Shown: positions 1-12,493, numbered from the stretch's first letter. The stretch is 64,000 nt of DNA from Corylus avellana (GCF_901000735.1 NC_081545.1:6129540-6193539); one strand, 5' to 3'. Program-made: numbers and translations. Notes: generated by a model from the letters alone, not told the origin.

Positions 1-77
1 ATGGTCTCAAAGCATTAGGCAAACACCACTTTTATTTTCAATCAATTTCCTCATGGCTTCCATCAGCTCTTCTGCCT
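1..77 (-). mobile_element. LINE-A 3' part left of the nested LTR insertion
   Basis: When the LTR element at 78-5324 and one target-site copy are removed, this stretch continues, on the minus strand, from the LINE sequence ending at 5325. It lies beyond the last LINE codons (the RNase H domain ends near a WVDETP motif and stops around 5340). It is therefore LINE 3' UTR or flanking DNA. The true LINE end and any poly(A) tail lie outside the window. Confidence 0.6.
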
Positions 78-1507
78 TGATAAGTGTTAAAATATATGTA
101 TTTCAGCCCCTTAATTTATATTTGTTAATTCCTTAATTTTGTTAGTTTGTACAATTTTATTTCATTTTTGTATTTTTTTTGTTTTATAGGTTTTTGGAAG
201 AAAATAAAGCACTCTGGAAAGTTCGAGCATAAGAGAAAAAATTGGGAAAAGCTAGAGGTTTTGGACCAAGCTCTTGACAATGCGATTGATCGCACTAGAC
301 CTGTGCTCGATCGCATCAACGCTCGAGCATCTAAACCAAAGAGTGAGCGTAGGCTTGCACATGCGCGCACAAGAAGAAGCATCAATCGCAACTGTGATCG
401 AGTGTAGAAGGCATACGATCGATCGCAGGTGTGCGATCGAGTGCACATGGGCTAGGTTCAAGCAAACTCAGGCGCTGGAGAATATTCAGACATGCGGCAA
501 GACTCATTTTCCTTCCCAAAATAGGTTTTCATAGTCCTAATTGTACTAGGACTAACCCTACAAATTTTCTAGGTTTAGTAGTGATTCTAGGATTTATTAA
601 GGCTTATAAATAGACCTCTTAAACTCTAGGAAAAGGTGTGGAGAAAAATGCACAAGTCTGGAAAGAAACTGAAGGCTAGATCACGAGGAGTTTAGGTTTT
701 TCTTCTCTTCCACCTTTTATTTTGTTATGTAGTTTATATTTTAATTGGGGTTAGATTGAAGCCATAATCATGTCTTTTTAGGATTGCAATATTGGTGCCT
801 TTCCTACAGATGTATTTTGGTGTATTTAACTTGATTATTTCCTGTTTAATTAAATTCGTCATATGAATGTGTGTGGCCAGCATATGCATGTGGTATAGAT
901 TAGTTATTTAAGTCAATTTGGATGATCGAGTCTTAGGCTTAATAGAGTGACAAAAGAATCTCCTCACGGGTTCTTGGGGTAATCAACATGGGGAACTGGG
1001 GATATACACCCATGCCCTAGGCCTCATGTGTTTGTCAATTTTCATTGAATTATGCTTTCTAAAAGAACGACTTAGTATACATCCATGCTAAATCCTTTAA
1101 GAAAGAAAAAAATTAGAGTATACATCTATATCTAATTCGTTGTTTAGGAAAATCTATCGCTTAAAGAGTATATACCCATGCCATTAGGTTGTCAAAAATT
1201 AAATATACCAGTATGATTGACGCATTAACATATTATTATCTTAATTAGTCGAATTAGTGGTGGATATCAAAACCCTAATCCTTTTTAGTCTTAGTTTATA
1301 TTTTATTTTGTATCTTTATTTTAATTCAATCGTGACTATTGAGTTTTATTTGTTAATTAAATAGGAAATTACTTATAAGCATAATTTACCAATACTCGTG
1401 GGAATGATCTCGTATTTGCCTGCTATACTACCGTTTGATCTTATGCACTTGTGAGTTAAAACGTACCAAGTATTTGCTGTTAATTTAGGTTGGTATTTCG
1501 CATAACA
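78..1507 (+). repeat. 5' LTR of the LARD-like element
   Basis: The direct copy of this 1430-bp block is at 3890-5324. The two differ by scattered substitutions and small indels, so the insertion is not very recent. A tract around 600-615 (ggcttataaatagacc) looks like the core promoter TATA. Several copies of the GTGCGATCGAGYGCAC motif lie at 281-446. Confidence 0.88.
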
Positions 1508-1512
1508 AGTTT

Positions 1513-1530
1513 TGGCGCTATTGCCGGGGA
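1513..1530 (+). promoter_or_regulatory. Primer-binding site, tRNA-Asp type
   Basis: The sequence tggcgctattgccgggga starts a few bases after the 5' LTR. It differs at two positions from the complement of the plant tRNA-Asp 3' end (tggcgccgttgccgggga, recalled from Athila-type elements). It would prime minus-strand DNA synthesis and sets the plus orientation of the element. Confidence 0.8.
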
Positions 1531-3880
1531 TTGTGTTAAATAATGTCTGAAAATTTTTTCCTTTAGTTTAATTTAGTTTCTTTTAATTTTTTTTTTCTCT
1601 GTTTTTGTTTATTTTTTAATTTTGTTTGTTTTATGTTTATTTTTGTTTAATTTTTATGTTTTGGTTTTCGTTTCTGTTTTTGTTTGCAAATCTGATTTAA
1701 CTTGCGGTAGTGCGATTGAATGCACTGCTGCCTGTGGGCCCTATATCCTTATGTTTTGCGACAATACGCTCAAGTGCCCATTCCAGGGAAATCGAGCGTA
1801 GTTGTGCGATCGAGCGCACAATCAGACAACAGTACTGAAGCTACTGATTTCAATTTTGTTTTTATTTTTTATTTTTTATTTTATTTTTTAGTTTATGTTT
1901 TTTGTTTTCTTTTATTTTTATTTTGCTTTTTGTTTTCTATTTCTATTTTTAAATTCTATTAGTTTTTATTACTTTTATTTTATTTTGTGGTTTTAATTTT
2001 TCTCTCTTTTCTATCTGCAACTTTGAGCTATCATGCGGCAGTGCGATCAAGTGCAAGTCCTCAGTGATCAACCGTACAATTGCTAGACAACAGTACTAAG
2101 TTGTTGTATTTCTAGTTTGCAGTAGTGCGATAGAGCACCCAACCAGGGGAATCAAGCGTACTATTGTGATCGAGTGCACCTTTATCCAACAGTAACTGAA
2201 GCTGTTGTAAATTCCAAATCTGATTGGTTTCTTTCTCCTGCAGTGTTGTCAATCTCAGAATTTAGTCATCATTCCATATGACGCCTGCTCTATACACTTG
2301 AATCCTCCATCAAGCTAGGGTACATGATTTCCTTCCAAGTTTTATTTATTTTTTATTATTGTTGTCCAATTCAAATTCTTTGATTATTTTTATACAACAA
2401 TGTGTTGCACTTGACTGGTATTTAGTTGGAGTTTCATTTATTTATTCTAGGGACAAGTGTTCTTGCAAGTTTGGGATATGCTATGAGCCATACCTATCCC
2501 AACTAGCATTCTCACAAGAATAGTAGTACTGAAGCTACTATCAACAGTCTCGCTGAAGACAGTAAACTTAGAGCTCTTAGGAGGCACCCCATTTCATGAC
2601 AAGTGTTCCTACATTCAAGTTTGGGGGTATGCTACAAGCCATACCTTTGTCCAACCATCTCTCGGGTATGATCTTTCCATTTTTTTTTAACACATTGAGG
2701 ACAATGTGTAATTCAAGTTTAGGGGTATAGGAAACAAACATACACTTTGTCTAAAAAATTTTGAATTTTTGATTTTTTTTTTTTTTTTTTTTTTTTGAAA
2801 ATTTTGAAAAGAAAAATGCATGTTCATGTTTGTCTTAAAATTTTGGTTGATCTTAAAAATTGTGATTTGATTTCTTTGGTGAGCTTAAACTTTTGAAAAC
2901 ATGATCTGATAATTGAGTTTTTAAGTTTGGTTACTTACTTCAGGCAATTGAGAATTCACATGTTTGATATGATTTATACAAGCACATTGCACATAATTTG
3001 TGGGGTATAATATGTGAACCTGTTGTGTATATTTTAACGTCTTGAGTAAGTTGGGAGACTTATTGGATGGACACTTTGGCATATTACAAATGAAAAAAAA
3101 AAAAAAAAATCATTGATAAACTTTTCACTAAGTAATTGGACATCTTACCTCATTAAACATTGAGTGTTCATGTCAAAAGGTGAGAATTTTGATTTGGATA
3201 AATTTATGGCTAGTTTAGTTTCGTTGCCTTTTTAACTCGAGTTAGTAATTCTTTAGGGATGCTCTACACCTAATGCCCCAAAACCATCTGGTTTGAGAGC
3301 CATTAACTTAACACTCATTCCATGAGTCAATTAAAAAGCTTAAGAGAACTAAACATAACAGAGCCTGATAAAAAAATAAATAAAAGAAAAAACGAAAAGA
3401 AAGAAGAAAAGAAAAATATGCCATTGTTGTTCATTCTGATGGGAATTTCAGTGAACTTTAAGATGTTGAGACATTGCACATTGGATATAATTGAAAGCTT
3501 CAAATTTATGTGTTAATTCACTTTACAATGCAAATTTGTGTTCACTTAGCCTGTCTTTTATAAGTGATTAAACTTTAAAATTTCAATTAATTGATAAGAT
3601 AGAATTTACCTTTTTAAGCTTGCTAATGAATGAAGATCATGATTTTGAGTGATACTTCAATTTTTGGATAATATGACTTGTGTATAATGTTTGTGGATAA
3701 CATTCCTGGAAAACCCTTACGGGACTTCACTCGTCCTTTAAGGAATACCTAGGGGTTTAAAAGGCTTATTGCATACGCTAAATGCAATTGTACATCTCAA
3801 GAAAGAAAGATTTATCTTTTGATTTCTGTTTTTCATTTTGTTTTTTGTGTCATATTGCTAAGGGACTAGCAATATGTAAT
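1531..3880 (+). other. Non-coding interior of the LARD-like element
   Basis: About 2.3 kb with no retroviral domain in any frame. It contains T-rich low-complexity tracts (1560-1680, 1855-1980), five or more copies of the GTGCGATCGAGCGCAC-like motif (1709-1724, 1804-1819, 2041-2056, 2125-2138, 2165-2179), a poly(T) run near 2770 and repeated 'caagtttgggggtatgc' phrases at 2470-2720. Confidence 0.7.
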
Positions 3881-3889
3881 TTGAGGGTG
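3881..3889 (+). promoter_or_regulatory. Polypurine tract of the LARD-like element
   Basis: A purine-rich ttgagggtg lies immediately before the 3' LTR, which begins at 3890 with tgataagt. Its position and composition fit the plus-strand priming site. Confidence 0.6.
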
Positions 3890-5324
3890 TGATAAGTACT
3901 AAAATATATGTATTTTAGGCCCTTAATTTATATTTGTTAATTCATTAGTTTTGTTAGTTTGTGCAATTTTATTTCCTTTTTGTATTTTCTTTATTTTATA
4001 GGTTTTTTAAAGAAAATGAAGCACTTCTGAAAAGTTCGATCATAAGAGACAAAATTAGGAAAAGCTAGAGGTTTTGGACCAAGCTCCTAACAATGGGATC
4101 GATCGCACTAGACTTGTGCTCGAGCGCACCAGCGCTCTAGCGTCCAAACCAAAGAGCGAGCACAGGCTTACACTCGCTCGTACAAGAAGAAGCATCAATT
4201 GCAACTGCGATCGAGCACAGAAGGCATACAATCGATCACAGGTGTGCGATCGAGCGCACATGGACTAGGATCGAGCGCACTCGGGCGCTGGAAAATATTC
4301 AAACATGCGGCAAGACTCCTTTTCCTTCCCAAAATAGGTTTTTATAGTCCTAATTGTACTATGACTAACCCTAGGAATTTTCTAGGTTTATTAGTGGCTC
4401 TAGGATTTCTTTAGGCCTATATATAGACCTCTTAGTCTCTAGGAAAAGGTATGGAGAAAAAGGCACAAGCACTAGAAAGAAATTGAAGGCTAGATCAAGA
4501 GGAGTTTGGGTTTTTCTTTTCTTCCATCTTTTATTTTGTTATGTAGTTTATATTTTAATTGGGGCTAGATTGAAACCCTAATCATGTCTTTTTAGGATTG
4601 CAATATTGGCGCATTTGCTACAATTATATTTTTGTGTATTTAACTTAATTATTTCCTGTTTAATTGAATTCCTCATATGAATGTGTGTGGTCAGCATATG
4701 CATGTGGTATGGATTAGTTATTTAAGTCAATTTAGATGATCAAGTCCTAAGCTTAATAGGGCAACAAAAGAATCTCCTCACGGGTTCTTGAGGGCAATTA
4801 CCATAAGGAACCGGGAGTATACACCCATGCCCTAGGCCTTATGTGTTTGTCGATTTTCATTGAATTATGTTTTCTTAAAGAACAATTTAATATACACTCA
4901 TGCTAAATCCTTTAAGAAAGAAAAGAATTAGAGTATACATTCATGTCTAATTCGTTGCTGATGGAAATCTATAGATTAAGGACTATACACCCATGCCCTT
5001 AGGTTGGTAAACATTAAATATACCGGTATGATTGGCGCATTGGCATATTATTATCTTAATTAGTCGGATTAGTGGTGGATATCAAAACCCTAATCCTTTT
5101 TTTGTCTTAGTTTATCTTTTATTTTATTTCTTTATTTTAATTCAATCGTGACAATTGAGTTTTATCTGTTAATTAAATAAGAAATTACTTATAAGCATAA
5201 TTTACTGATTCTCGTGGGAATGATCTCGTATTTGCCTGCTATATTATCGTTCGATCTTGTGCACTTGCGAGTTAAAACGTACCAAGTATTTGCCTATTAA
5301 TTTAGGTAGGTATTTGGCACAACA
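3890..5324 (+). repeat. 3' LTR of the LARD-like element
   Basis: This 1435-bp copy of the 5' LTR ends ...ggcacaaca at 5324, then cgcct, the slightly diverged target-site copy. The TATA-like tract is near 4418 (ggcctatatatagacc). The GATCGAGCGCAC-type motifs recur at 4097-4108, 4116-4129, 4206-4218, 4244-4259 and 4268-4280. Confidence 0.88.
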
Positions 5325-5338
5325 CGCCTTACCCTCAT

Positions 5339-8300
5339 CAAACACTGCCTCTTTTATTCTCCCCAACTGCACCCAAATGCTTGTAGTAAATTGGGGTCTC
5401 ATCCACCCATATACGCTGATCGGCACACTAGAGTCCAACCCTTGCCAACCCATGCACAGCTTGATTGGCCAATCTTCGAACATGTCACACCATCCAACTC
5501 CTCTGGGTTCCAAGAAGCGTCCGTGTATCATCTATAATATGCCCAAAAGGTCTCGAACTATGTTCGGTGGCTTTCAATGTTTGAACCACCAGTATGGAAT
5601 CTCCTTCAAGAATGATATCCTGAACATCTCTCTCTTTGCTAAATTCCACTGCTGCCAATGTTGCCATTGCTTCCCCCACTGTTGGCTCTTGGATATCATC
5701 AATCTGTTTGCACTTAGCAGCACAGACATGGCCACAATGGTCCCGGATGATAATCCTAACTCCCATACATTGGAGGTTTTTATCTATGGCTACATCCCAA
5801 TTTACCTTAAGATGCCCAAAAGGAGGACGTTCCCACTTCACCGGCCCATTCACCAAGCTCTGGGCACTCCCATTCACCCTCTCTTCAGTAATTGTCTTGA
5901 TACTCTATATGAGTACTTCCACCTCTTTGACAAGGCTATTCAGAGAGCTGAATGTACCCCCATGCACCACGACATTCCTACATGCCCATATCTTCTTAGC
6001 AAATAAGACTGCTTTTTGTAGGTCATGCTGCTTGCATCGATCCATCAGAGTAACCACTACCTCTAAGAACGATTTGAAAACTCCATGGCTCTTCTGTATG
6101 CTACAGTCACATGCACTCTAGACATCAACTGCAGCCGAGCATTCCCATAAACCATGTAACACAGTTTCAGCAACTCGGTTGCAGAAAATACAACTATCAT
6201 CCTTAAGAATACCTCTCTTTCGAAGATTGAACTTAGTAGGTAAGATGTTCTGACATGCCCTCCATAAAAATACCTTCGCTGCATTTGGGATGTCTAGACC
6301 CCACAACTTTTTCCACAACAAAGTAAACCCCAATCTTGTAGATCCTTCCCCATATTTCCGTTCCTGCCTTTCCTTCTCTATGTGGTAGGCACTTCAAACT
6401 GTGAAGACACCTGTGGCAAACGTTCTCCAAATCAACTTATCGGGATGCCCATATTTACTAATGTGAATGTTGCATATAATCACAGCTTCTTCCTCTTGGA
6501 ACACATTTTTGATCAGTGAGTTCTTCCATTCACCCGTACTCGGGTTGATGAGGTCACACACCTTGGCTGCCCATGGGAACTAAGTACATGGAGGGGATTG
6601 CACTTCATAAGTAGTTGGCCTAGGAATCCATTTATCTCTCCATATCGTGATCAATTTACCATTGCCCACTCGCCATAACACATCGTCTTGAAGAAGCTCA
6701 CGGGCTGCATATAAGCTCTGGCATGTAAAAGATGGTCTAGTGCCAATTGTTGCCTCCAAAAAACCTGACGTGGGGAAATATTTTGCTTGAAAAATTCTCC
6801 CCAATAGATTTTCCGACTATTGCACCAATCTCCAGCATTGTTTATGTAAAAGTGCCTTATTATAAGAATGGAGGTCCCTAAAGCCCATTCCACCACTTGA
6901 TTTTGCAAAGCTCATCTTTTCCCAACTCATCCAGTGTATTTTCTAATCATTCTCCTTGTGTCCCCACCAGAATTTCTACATAATAGAATTTATTTCCCAA
7001 CACAACTCTTTTGGGAGTAAAAAGATGCTCATACAATAAGTTGGGATAGCCTAGATCACTGATTTCAACAGGATCTCCTTTCCCGCCTGAGATAAGAATT
7101 TATTTTTCCAGTCATCCACCTGTTTTCGAACCCTCTTAGTGATATGCTGAAACTCCCAAATCCGATACTTGCCCATTAGAGCAAGCAGCCCCAGATATTG
7201 ATCATAGCGTTTAGCTACCAGAACACCTATCACTTGCAACATTTGATCACAAGAGCTTTGACTAGAATTTCAACTAAAGAAAACCGACGTCTTTTCTTTA
7301 TTAAGCCTTTGCCCTGATGCCTTTTCATACATTTCAAGCAACCTAGACATAATCTGCCATTCAAACAAATTAGCCTTACAAAAAAGTAAACAATCATCAG
7401 TAAAAAATAGGTGAGTCAACCTTGGCCCCTTCGGAAAAGTGGGAACACCCCATAAGAGACCTATTCTCTCCACTTGCTGTAATTGTGAACTTAAAACTTC
7501 AGCACAAAGGAGGAAAAGATAAGGGGAAAGGGGGTCCCCTTGTCTTATTCCTCTGGATGGCCTGATTCGCCCTACCGGTTGCCCATTAACAATGATTGAG
7601 TATGTGATAGTGGTAATACAAGCCATAATTAAATCAACCCATCTAGGAGCGAAGCTAATACGTTCTATCACTGCTTTTAGAAAATCCCATTCCACACAGT
7701 CATAGGCCTTGCTCATATCAAGGTTGACGGCCATAAAACTCTCATTTCCCCACATCCAAGACTGTACGGTATGTAGGGTTTCATATGCAATCAATATATT
7801 ATCATAAGTTTCCCGGGTATAAAAGCACTCTGATTGCTAGAGATGATCATGTGCAAATGGGTTTCAACCTATTTGCCAGAACTTTAAACAAAATTTTATA
7901 AAGTACATTACAAAGGCTAATAGGTCTATACTCAGACACCCTAGTAGGGATATTGACTTTAGGAATCAAAGCAATGTACATATGATTAATTTCTGCATCC
8001 AAAATTCCAGTCCTAAAAAAATTGAGAGCAGCCTTACATACCTCATTCCCCACTGCCTCCCAATTGTTTTGATAAAATGACACTAGAAATTCATCTGGGC
8101 CCAGGGACTTAAATGGTGCCATTTGTTGGAGAGCTGCAGTCACTTCTTCTTCAATGAACTCACTAAGTAATCAGTCGTTCATTTCCGAGGTAACTCGCCT
8201 GGGAAGAGTATTCAGGCATTCCTCAATACCACTCGGCCTAAAGGTCAGAAAAATCTTCTGGAAATACAAGATAAATGCCTACTCAACTCCTTCTGGGGAT

Positions 8301-9463
8301 GAATGTAATAAACCCTCCTCGTCATGAATAGAATGAATTTCGTTTGTTCACTTACATTGGTTGATGCATGCATGAAAAAACTTAGAGTTCCTGTCCCCAG
8401 AGTTCAACCACACCACCTTTGCTCGCTGCCTAAGATGTGTATCATTATGTTCAATTAATTCATTTACTTCCCTTTAGAGTTGTCCCATTTTCGCTAAATC
8501 CAAACCACTCTCTTCCTGCTGTAGCTGTTGGAGTTCATGTGTTTTAAAGTCAATGAGCCTCTCAATAGGTGATTTATTAGCAACTGCCCATTTATCCAAT
8601 TCCACCTTACTCTCCACCAATTTTTGCCGAATTGCTCTCCACATCATTGTTCCTGATGGCTTGACTTTCTGCACCTTGGTAATAATTTTCTGGCACTTCT
8701 TGTCCAGGTTCCATTCAGCTTCAAAACAGAATTTCTTCTTTTTTCTCCACAGTCTCCGAATAGATTTGCTGAACGTTATCAACAAAGGTGCATAGTCTAA
8801 ACTACAATTGGCTAGAATCTCCACATTCCTTACAGGGAATACATCCCACCAGCCATTACTAGCTGTCGCTCTGTCTAATCTTTCCATCACCAAGTTCTCT
8901 CCCTGTTGCATGTTGCACCAAGTATATCTCGCACCAGAAAATCCCAGATCATACAGCTGACAGAAGTTTAGTGTTTCTCTAAAAGCTTCCATTTGCCATC
9001 TGGGCTTGGGGATCACATCTAGTTTTTCAACATCCTCGGAGATTTCATTAAAGTCGCCAACACATAGCCAAGCCTCCAGAGAAAAAGAAGCAAGATGACG
9101 GAGAAGACTCCATGCCTCTTGACTCTTTCCCACCTCGGGATGACCATAGAACCCGGTAAACTTCCACTCAACCCCATTCACTTCCAGTTTCACTATAGCC
9201 TTAATATGTTGTCTGCTATAGTTTTGAATTTCCACTCCTATATCCGTATTCCACATAAGCGCCAATCCACCTCTGCGCCCGACGTTATCCACCATAAAAA
9301 TACTACCAAATCCAACTATTTTAATTCACTCTATATGCTATGTCGGTAACTTGGTTTCCATCAAGAAAACCAATTTAGGTCGCTTCTCCTTCACCATACG
9401 GAAAAGGTCCCGATCTGCCAGGGGGTTCCCAAGCCCCCGGCAGTTCCAACTTAGGATACTCAT
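5339..9463 (-). pseudogene. LINE-A ORF2 remnant (endonuclease-RT-RNase H)
   Basis: The start codon at 9463-9461 opens with MSILSWNCRG, the usual start of plant LINE APE-type endonucleases. Two stops follow near 9330. The endonuclease continues from about 9295 to 8660 with GDFN and RLDR motifs. RT spans about 8143-7270 with RPISLCN, DMSKAYD and QGDPLSP; the catalytic YxDD-equivalent reads FTDD where LINE-B and LINE-C have FADD. The thumb is near 7240-7050, the zf-RVT motif (FLWRACQNILPTK...C...H...C) near 6300-6120. RNase H covers about 5850-5370 with NWD, GEA and EGD motifs; its last third is interrupted by TGA and TAG. The ORF1 stop overlaps the ORF2 start as ATGA. Non-functional. Confidence 0.85.
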
Positions 9464-11027
9464 AATGAGCGGCGGGGCTGGTCATCAACCACTACCACCA
9501 TATCAGAACCAAGTTTGGAAAAACTATCTTCTCCTCTCCCTTTCTTCCATTTCCCATCCAATTCGCTCAAGCTAGTACTAGCTGTATCCAGTCTTTCAGA
9601 TGTCACCTTCTCTGCTGGAGTATCCTGCTGCCGTTTCTTTGCTAGAGATCCCTCAGTCCCCGTTGCTATGTGTTGGGCTAGAAGGGCTGCGAGGTCAGCT
9701 ACTTTTAGGCCAATTGGGCCCATTGTTTGACCCCCATCCACCTGCATCCCAATTCTAATCTGTCCACGTGGTACCTTTTGAGCTCCCTTCTTTGTGCGTG
9801 TACTCCCCACAGCTGTCATGTTTTTTTGACTCCCAAAAGTAACGACACCCGCTACAGAGAGGAAAGTATTGTTATTAAGGAAAGAATTCTCCATATCAAG
9901 AATGATTTTTGCCCTTTAACTCCCCCCAGCTATTGAGGTGATACCCCATGATCCCCATCAATACTCTTTCCCAAAACATATTTCCCTTTCCCCGCTCCCC
10001 CAGCGCTCCCAGCCTGTCCTCTAGCAAAAAAACCGCCACATTCCCAGCTTTCCTTTCCCATCTTGACAGAATCCCGTGATTGAGGAGAATTCTGCGTAAA
10101 ATCTATATAATCCTTACGTGATTGATCTCCATGCATGAACATATCACCGGAGTTACTCCGATCACCATCATCGTTGAACGCCTCCCACCGAGAACCCCGC
10201 CAATGTCATCCAGCTTCCTTCCTACCCCACTCCTCTGGTGGATAGTTCTCCCCTCCCCTTCTTCCTCGTTCCCTCTCAATCCCCTGTCTAAGGGAGGTTG
10301 CACGTAGCCACGGACCACACTCAAAAACGGAGTTTTCCCCCTATTTCCTCCTTACCTCTTTTCGTTCACACCCCTCCTTCCCATGACAAATCAATCCAAA
10401 CCAGAAACAGTATTTTGGTACTTTCTCATATTGAAAGGGAATCCAAATCTCCTTCATTCGCAGCATACGTCACTTAGCAAGAGGCTTCGAGGTACTGATT
10501 TTAATCTTCAACCTGAGGTGTTCACCCTAGCCTTCCCCATCTTCACTTACATCCACATCTTCCACCTCTCCCACAGAGGCCCCAAGTCTCTGACCCATTT
10601 CTTTCCCCATATATGGGAGTGGTAGCTTATACATTCGTACCTAGAACGCTATCCGTGAAAAGTCCATGTCGGTTGGATGAGTGCTACCATTGAAGTCTTC
10701 TACCAAGAACAGAGTTCCCTTAAAAATCCATGGCCTACCTTCCAACACAGGTTTTTTGTCTTCACTCTTCTCAAACTTCAGGAGAAAAAGGTTTTCACCC
10801 AAAACCTTAAAAGCCATTGGCCCCTTTGGTTTCCATCCCCGTATTAGTTTAGATCGAATTGTCTCCTTGCTTACCTCATGATTTGATAGGAGTTTTCCAA
10901 CTAAACACGATTGGCCCTTTTGACCAAGCCCCTCAAAGGCTTCCTCATGAAAGTCCACTCTTGTAGTTTCCTCCTCCAAGAGGGAAATCTTCCCCCACAT
11001 ATCAGCTAGTTCATCTACCATGACCAC
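9460..11027 (-). pseudogene. LINE-A ORF1 remnant (DUF4283-type)
   Basis: The first open stretch (11,027-10,641) carries a DUF4283-type region, seen from the pattern KLIRGWKPKG...F....FEK.ED...VLEGRPW. This domain is typical of plant LINE ORF1 nucleic-acid-binding proteins. The frame then breaks, with another open block at 10,324-9930 and a last one at 9894-9460. The final stop is TGA at 9462-9460, overlapping the ORF2 ATG. No zinc knuckle survives clearly. The protein would package LINE RNA; here it is broken. Confidence 0.7.
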
Positions 11028-11115
11028 GTTACACGTTCCTTTTCATAGGATTCGTTGATCAAATACACACAAACCAAATGTGCAATGCTCCTTCTCCTCT
11101 AGTTCAGAGAGACCC

Positions 11116-11890
11116 TAGAGAGAACATCTTGAATTTTATTTTATTTAGCACAACTGTCAAATAGGAAAGAGAAACAGAAACAATGAAGTAAGGATAAATA
11201 TCAAGCAAGAAGCACGTACGTGGCCTATTCTTGTCTTTTATCTTTTCCACAACACCAATGTTTTTTTTTGTCCAATAATGTGTACGTGAAAAGTAACAAG
11301 TGCGGACCATCGTATCATTTGTCCTGCACACTGCCACGTGAACATTGACAATACGTGACCAAAATCTAAATAAATACACCAACTCCAAATATTACTTATT
11401 TGAGTTGCAGCTAAAAAAAAAAAAAATTATAATTATAATTTTTAATGAGATATAGGAACATGTGTCAATTTTTAAAAGGCATTGACATAAATTTTCATCA
11501 AATTTATGAACCAATGTGCTATCTTTATTTTTAATTATAACCGAAGTATTATTTATGATACAAATTGAAACCTAAGTGAAAAAAATTAAATTGTTAAATA
11601 ATAAGGGTCAAAATATTTTGCCCCAATTTTAGTTAAAAAGAAAAAAAAAATTACTAATAACTTTCACGATCATGTTAGAAATGTGTAAAATTTCTCTTCA
11701 GCTATAGCTATGTGTTAAGCATTGGGTCTAAGAATTAAAATAAATAATAAATAAAAAATAAAATTATTAAACCAAATATTTCAAAAAGTTTAAGTGAAAT
11801 AATTTTAAATGTGGGCGAATATTAATGCTACATTTACTCCTACACTTTTTTACCCAATTTTTTTTATTCTCATAGAAAGCTTTTAAAAGG
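11116..11890. other. AT-rich spacer with a block shared with 35,965-36,430
   Basis: There is no coding signal. From about 11,150 to 11,395 the sequence (gaaacagaaacaatgaagta..., aagtgacaagtgcg-like, catcatttgtcctgcaca, cacgtgaac) is clearly related to 35,965-36,260. The rest, 11,400-11,890, is A/T-rich with short homopolymer runs. Confidence 0.6.
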
Positions 11891-12152
11891 AAAAAATATA
11901 ATTTAGCTCCCTAAACTATCACTCATTTGCGATTTAGCCCCCTAATGTTTAAAAAGTAACAAAGTAACCCCCCAAACTACTAATTAGTTTCAATTTAGCC
12001 ACTCCGTTAGTCATCACCGTAAAATAGGATGAAAATTCAATACGACGTCGTTTTGGCAAAGTTAAGTTACTAAAATGCCCTCTTGAAAAAAAAAATTAAA
12101 AAATTAAAAAGGGTATAGGAAACGACGTCGTTTTCACTCTAGTCCTTAAATT

Positions 12153-12240
12153 TTTGTCAGTTTCATCTTCTTTCTCTCTCCCTCTTTTTCTTTCTATGGT
12201 TCATCTTCCCCGAAACATACATCAATTTTTTTTTTTTTGG
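12153..12240 (+). repeat. Left arm of an inverted repeat (partner 14,690-14,775)
   Basis: The reverse complement of 14,690-14,775 matches this arm closely (tttctctctccctctttttc, then tggttcatct.ccccaaaac). The arms are about 2.45 kb apart. This could be the inner part of terminal inverted repeats of a composite transposon. Confidence 0.7.
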
Positions 12241-12493
12241 AAACTTCACTTATCCCCCTCAAACTTTCACGCTTTTCGCACGTTCTTCCATTGTTCAAAA
12301 ACTTTCACTTTCATGTATCAAATTTTTAGTTACGTTCACTTCGCCTCTTCTGTTAGGTTTTTCTGTGAAATTGTAACGGACCGGTGTCAAATTACTAAAA
12401 TATCTTTATTTTTTATTAAGAATATATTTTTTAAAAAAAAAACTCTTGGCCCATGGATTTACCTGTGGATCTAACCCACCCGTATTGTGACCC

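Larger units (their letters stand above)
78..5324 (+). mobile_element. Non-autonomous LTR retrotransposon (LARD-like, Athila/Tat-type primer site)
   Basis: A 5.25 kb element with two related LTRs (78-1507 and 3890-5324), each starting TGATAAGT and ending ACA. The 5-bp flanks are tgcct (73-77) and cgcct (5325-5329), a target-site duplication with one change. The internal 2.4 kb starts with a primer site complementary to tRNA-Asp and ends with a purine-rich tract. No gag, protease, RT, RNase H or integrase reading frame is visible; the interior is T-rich and non-coding. It fits a large retrotransposon derivative mobilised in trans by an Athila/Tat-like gypsy element; lineage is inferred from the primer site and the 'aagtttgggggta' phrases near 2625. 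The element sits inside LINE-A. Confidence 0.88.
5325..11115 (-). mobile_element. LINE-A, decayed L1-type retrotransposon
   Basis: A minus-strand LINE reading from about 11,115 down to 5325 and, beyond the nested LTR element, into 77-1. Order on its own strand: ORF1 with a DUF4283-type domain, ORF2 endonuclease, reverse transcriptase, zf-RVT zinc motif and RNase H. Frameshifts and stops break every domain, so it is inactive. Its RT and RNase H resemble LINE-C (48,018-50,590) more than LINE-B. The 5' boundary is approximate, placed just upstream of the ORF1 start. Confidence 0.85.

Noticed and set aside
5257..6006. 249-codon plus-strand open frame
   Set aside because: It is antisense to LINE-A RNase H and the 3' LTR edge. 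It shows no domain, and its composition follows the minus-strand coding sequence.
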